Below are positions 29,661 to 30,091 of a DNA stretch of 30,091 nucleotides, piece by piece. Where the stretch lies: positions 1 to 30,091 of IMG/VR virus record IMGVR_UViG_3300020450_000063. One strand, given 5' to 3'. Source of the DNA: a virus. Each line of letters begins with the position of its first letter. The stretch's first letter is position 1. The notes beneath the pieces were generated by a model. It ran no database searches, was not told the DNA's origin, and worked only from the letters and a program-made list of their open reading frames with translations. Position numbers and translations under genes: made by a program.

Positions 29661-30091
29661 TGCATGAACTCCTCTAAAGTATTCGTACTATTTAGCAAGT
29701 TCCAATCTCTACATATATCCATAACCCTCTTTCTATCTCTAAAATTAATTTCTTTATTGTCAATTAATGTTTCAAATAAGCTTATTATACCACAATCTAT
29801 CTGTAAATTCAAGTGCTTTTTTACATTTTTTATTAATTTAAATTGGTAGAATGCATTTCGTACATGATGTTTTTGATATGGTAAATTTACATCATCCCAA
29901 TCCATGTTATAAAAATAGTTCTTGACGTTCTCTGATAGATATGGTGTTATAAACTTTTTCTCATATTTGTCAGCTACTTTCTTGTGCCACTTGTAACCAG
30001 CTTGCATATCTGGTTTAAAGTAATTATCTCTAAACTCATCAAACAATTCTTTTGTATGTTTATAGTTTAGTATAGCTTTTTTACTAATTCC
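29657..30091 (-). CDS. Unrecognised protein, 5' end outside window
   Basis: The reading frame is open from the window edge to the stop at 29657, so at least 144 residues are present and the true start is beyond 30091; an internal TTG at 30046 is not needed. The protein is charged and rich in Tyr, Trp, Phe, Lys and Asn (GYKWHKKVADKYEKKF, YFYNMDWDDVNLPYQKHH), and ends EEFMQ. It looks like a helical globular domain without a motif I recognise. The stop overlaps the methyltransferase ATG (ATGA), so it belongs to the same operon and may be connected with the modification system. Confidence 0.75.
   Translation of the reverse strand, partial: GISKKAILNYKHTKELFDEFRDNYFKPDMQAGYKWHKKVADKYEKKFITPYLSENVKNYFYNMDWDDVNLPYQKHHVRNAFYQFKLIKNVKKHLNLQIDCGIISLFETLIDNKEINFRDRKRVMDICRDWNLLNSTNTLEEFMQ

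Noticed and set aside
29758-29775. TTGACA within the truncated gene upstream of the methyltransferase
   Set aside because: No TATAAT-like box at proper spacing; probably coding sequence by chance.
1-30091. tRNA genes, insertion sequences or attachment sites
   Set aside because: Genes are nearly gapless, intergenic spaces are below 100 bases, and no cloverleaf, transposase or inverted-repeat ends were seen by eye.

Overview
The window is a stretch of a marine T4-like myovirus genome, read on its minus strand. I base this on T4-type replication genes (UvsX recombinase, gp41-like helicase, gp61-like primase), T4-type late promoters (TATAAATA), many proteins of the kind found in cyanophage and pelagiphage head and neck gene clusters, and phage-carried metabolic genes (B12-dependent ribonucleotide reductase, MazG, 2OG-Fe(II) oxygenase, ribosomal protein bS21). 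Base composition is strongly AT-rich by eye. An AT-rich marine alphaproteobacterial host such as SAR11 would fit, but that is inference. All 44 genes I support lie on the minus strand, so transcription runs from base 30091 towards base 1. I saw no tRNA, CRISPR array or insertion sequence, and no gap over 300 bases.

Layout in transcription order. (1) 30091-23950, DNA modification and replication: an unrecognised 5'-truncated gene, a DNA cytosine-C5 methyltransferase, a CmoA-like carboxy-SAM synthase overlapping it by 8 bases, a small protein, MazG, UvsX, a 2OG-Fe(II) oxygenase, a small conserved protein and the DnaB-family helicase. (2) 23954-13363, a late module behind a TATAAATA promoter: a 574-residue unknown, a nucleotidyltransferase/ligase-fold protein, a very basic protein, a 1058-residue protein with an N-terminal (T/H)xGH nucleotidyltransferase, an 889-residue repeat protein, an acidic/basic scaffold-like protein and a HAD nucleotidase. 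Several begin like T4 capsid-targeting sequences followed by a prohead-protease-like site. (3) 13361-7973, a second late module: a 505-residue repeat-rich fibre-like protein, a coiled-coil protein and a small structural-type protein followed by a strong terminator, then conserved structural-type proteins. (4) 7963-5837, membrane and envelope genes: a small membrane protein, a probable inner/outer spanin pair, a DUF1353 protein and two membrane/coiled-coil proteins. (5) 5840-1, an early-type module with host-like sigma70 promoters: primase, class II ribonucleotide reductase, two zinc-ribbon proteins, a nuclease, small proteins, an LPP20-like lipoprotein, bS21 and two unknown proteins.

The most exciting system is the pair at 27857-29660. 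A CmoA-family enzyme, which makes carboxy-S-adenosyl-L-methionine, is translationally coupled to a DNA cytosine methyltransferase whose motif X reads G-R-M-V-P-P instead of the usual G-N-(S/A)-V. In the model enzyme M.MpeI, changing that Asn to Lys or Arg allows carboxy-SAM to be used to make 5-carboxymethylcytosine. The window may therefore encode a natural DNA carboxymethylation pathway. Two other themes stand out: enzymes that appear to be packaged in the head, and two adjacent genes (primase and a tail-anchored protein) whose promoters predict leaderless mRNAs.
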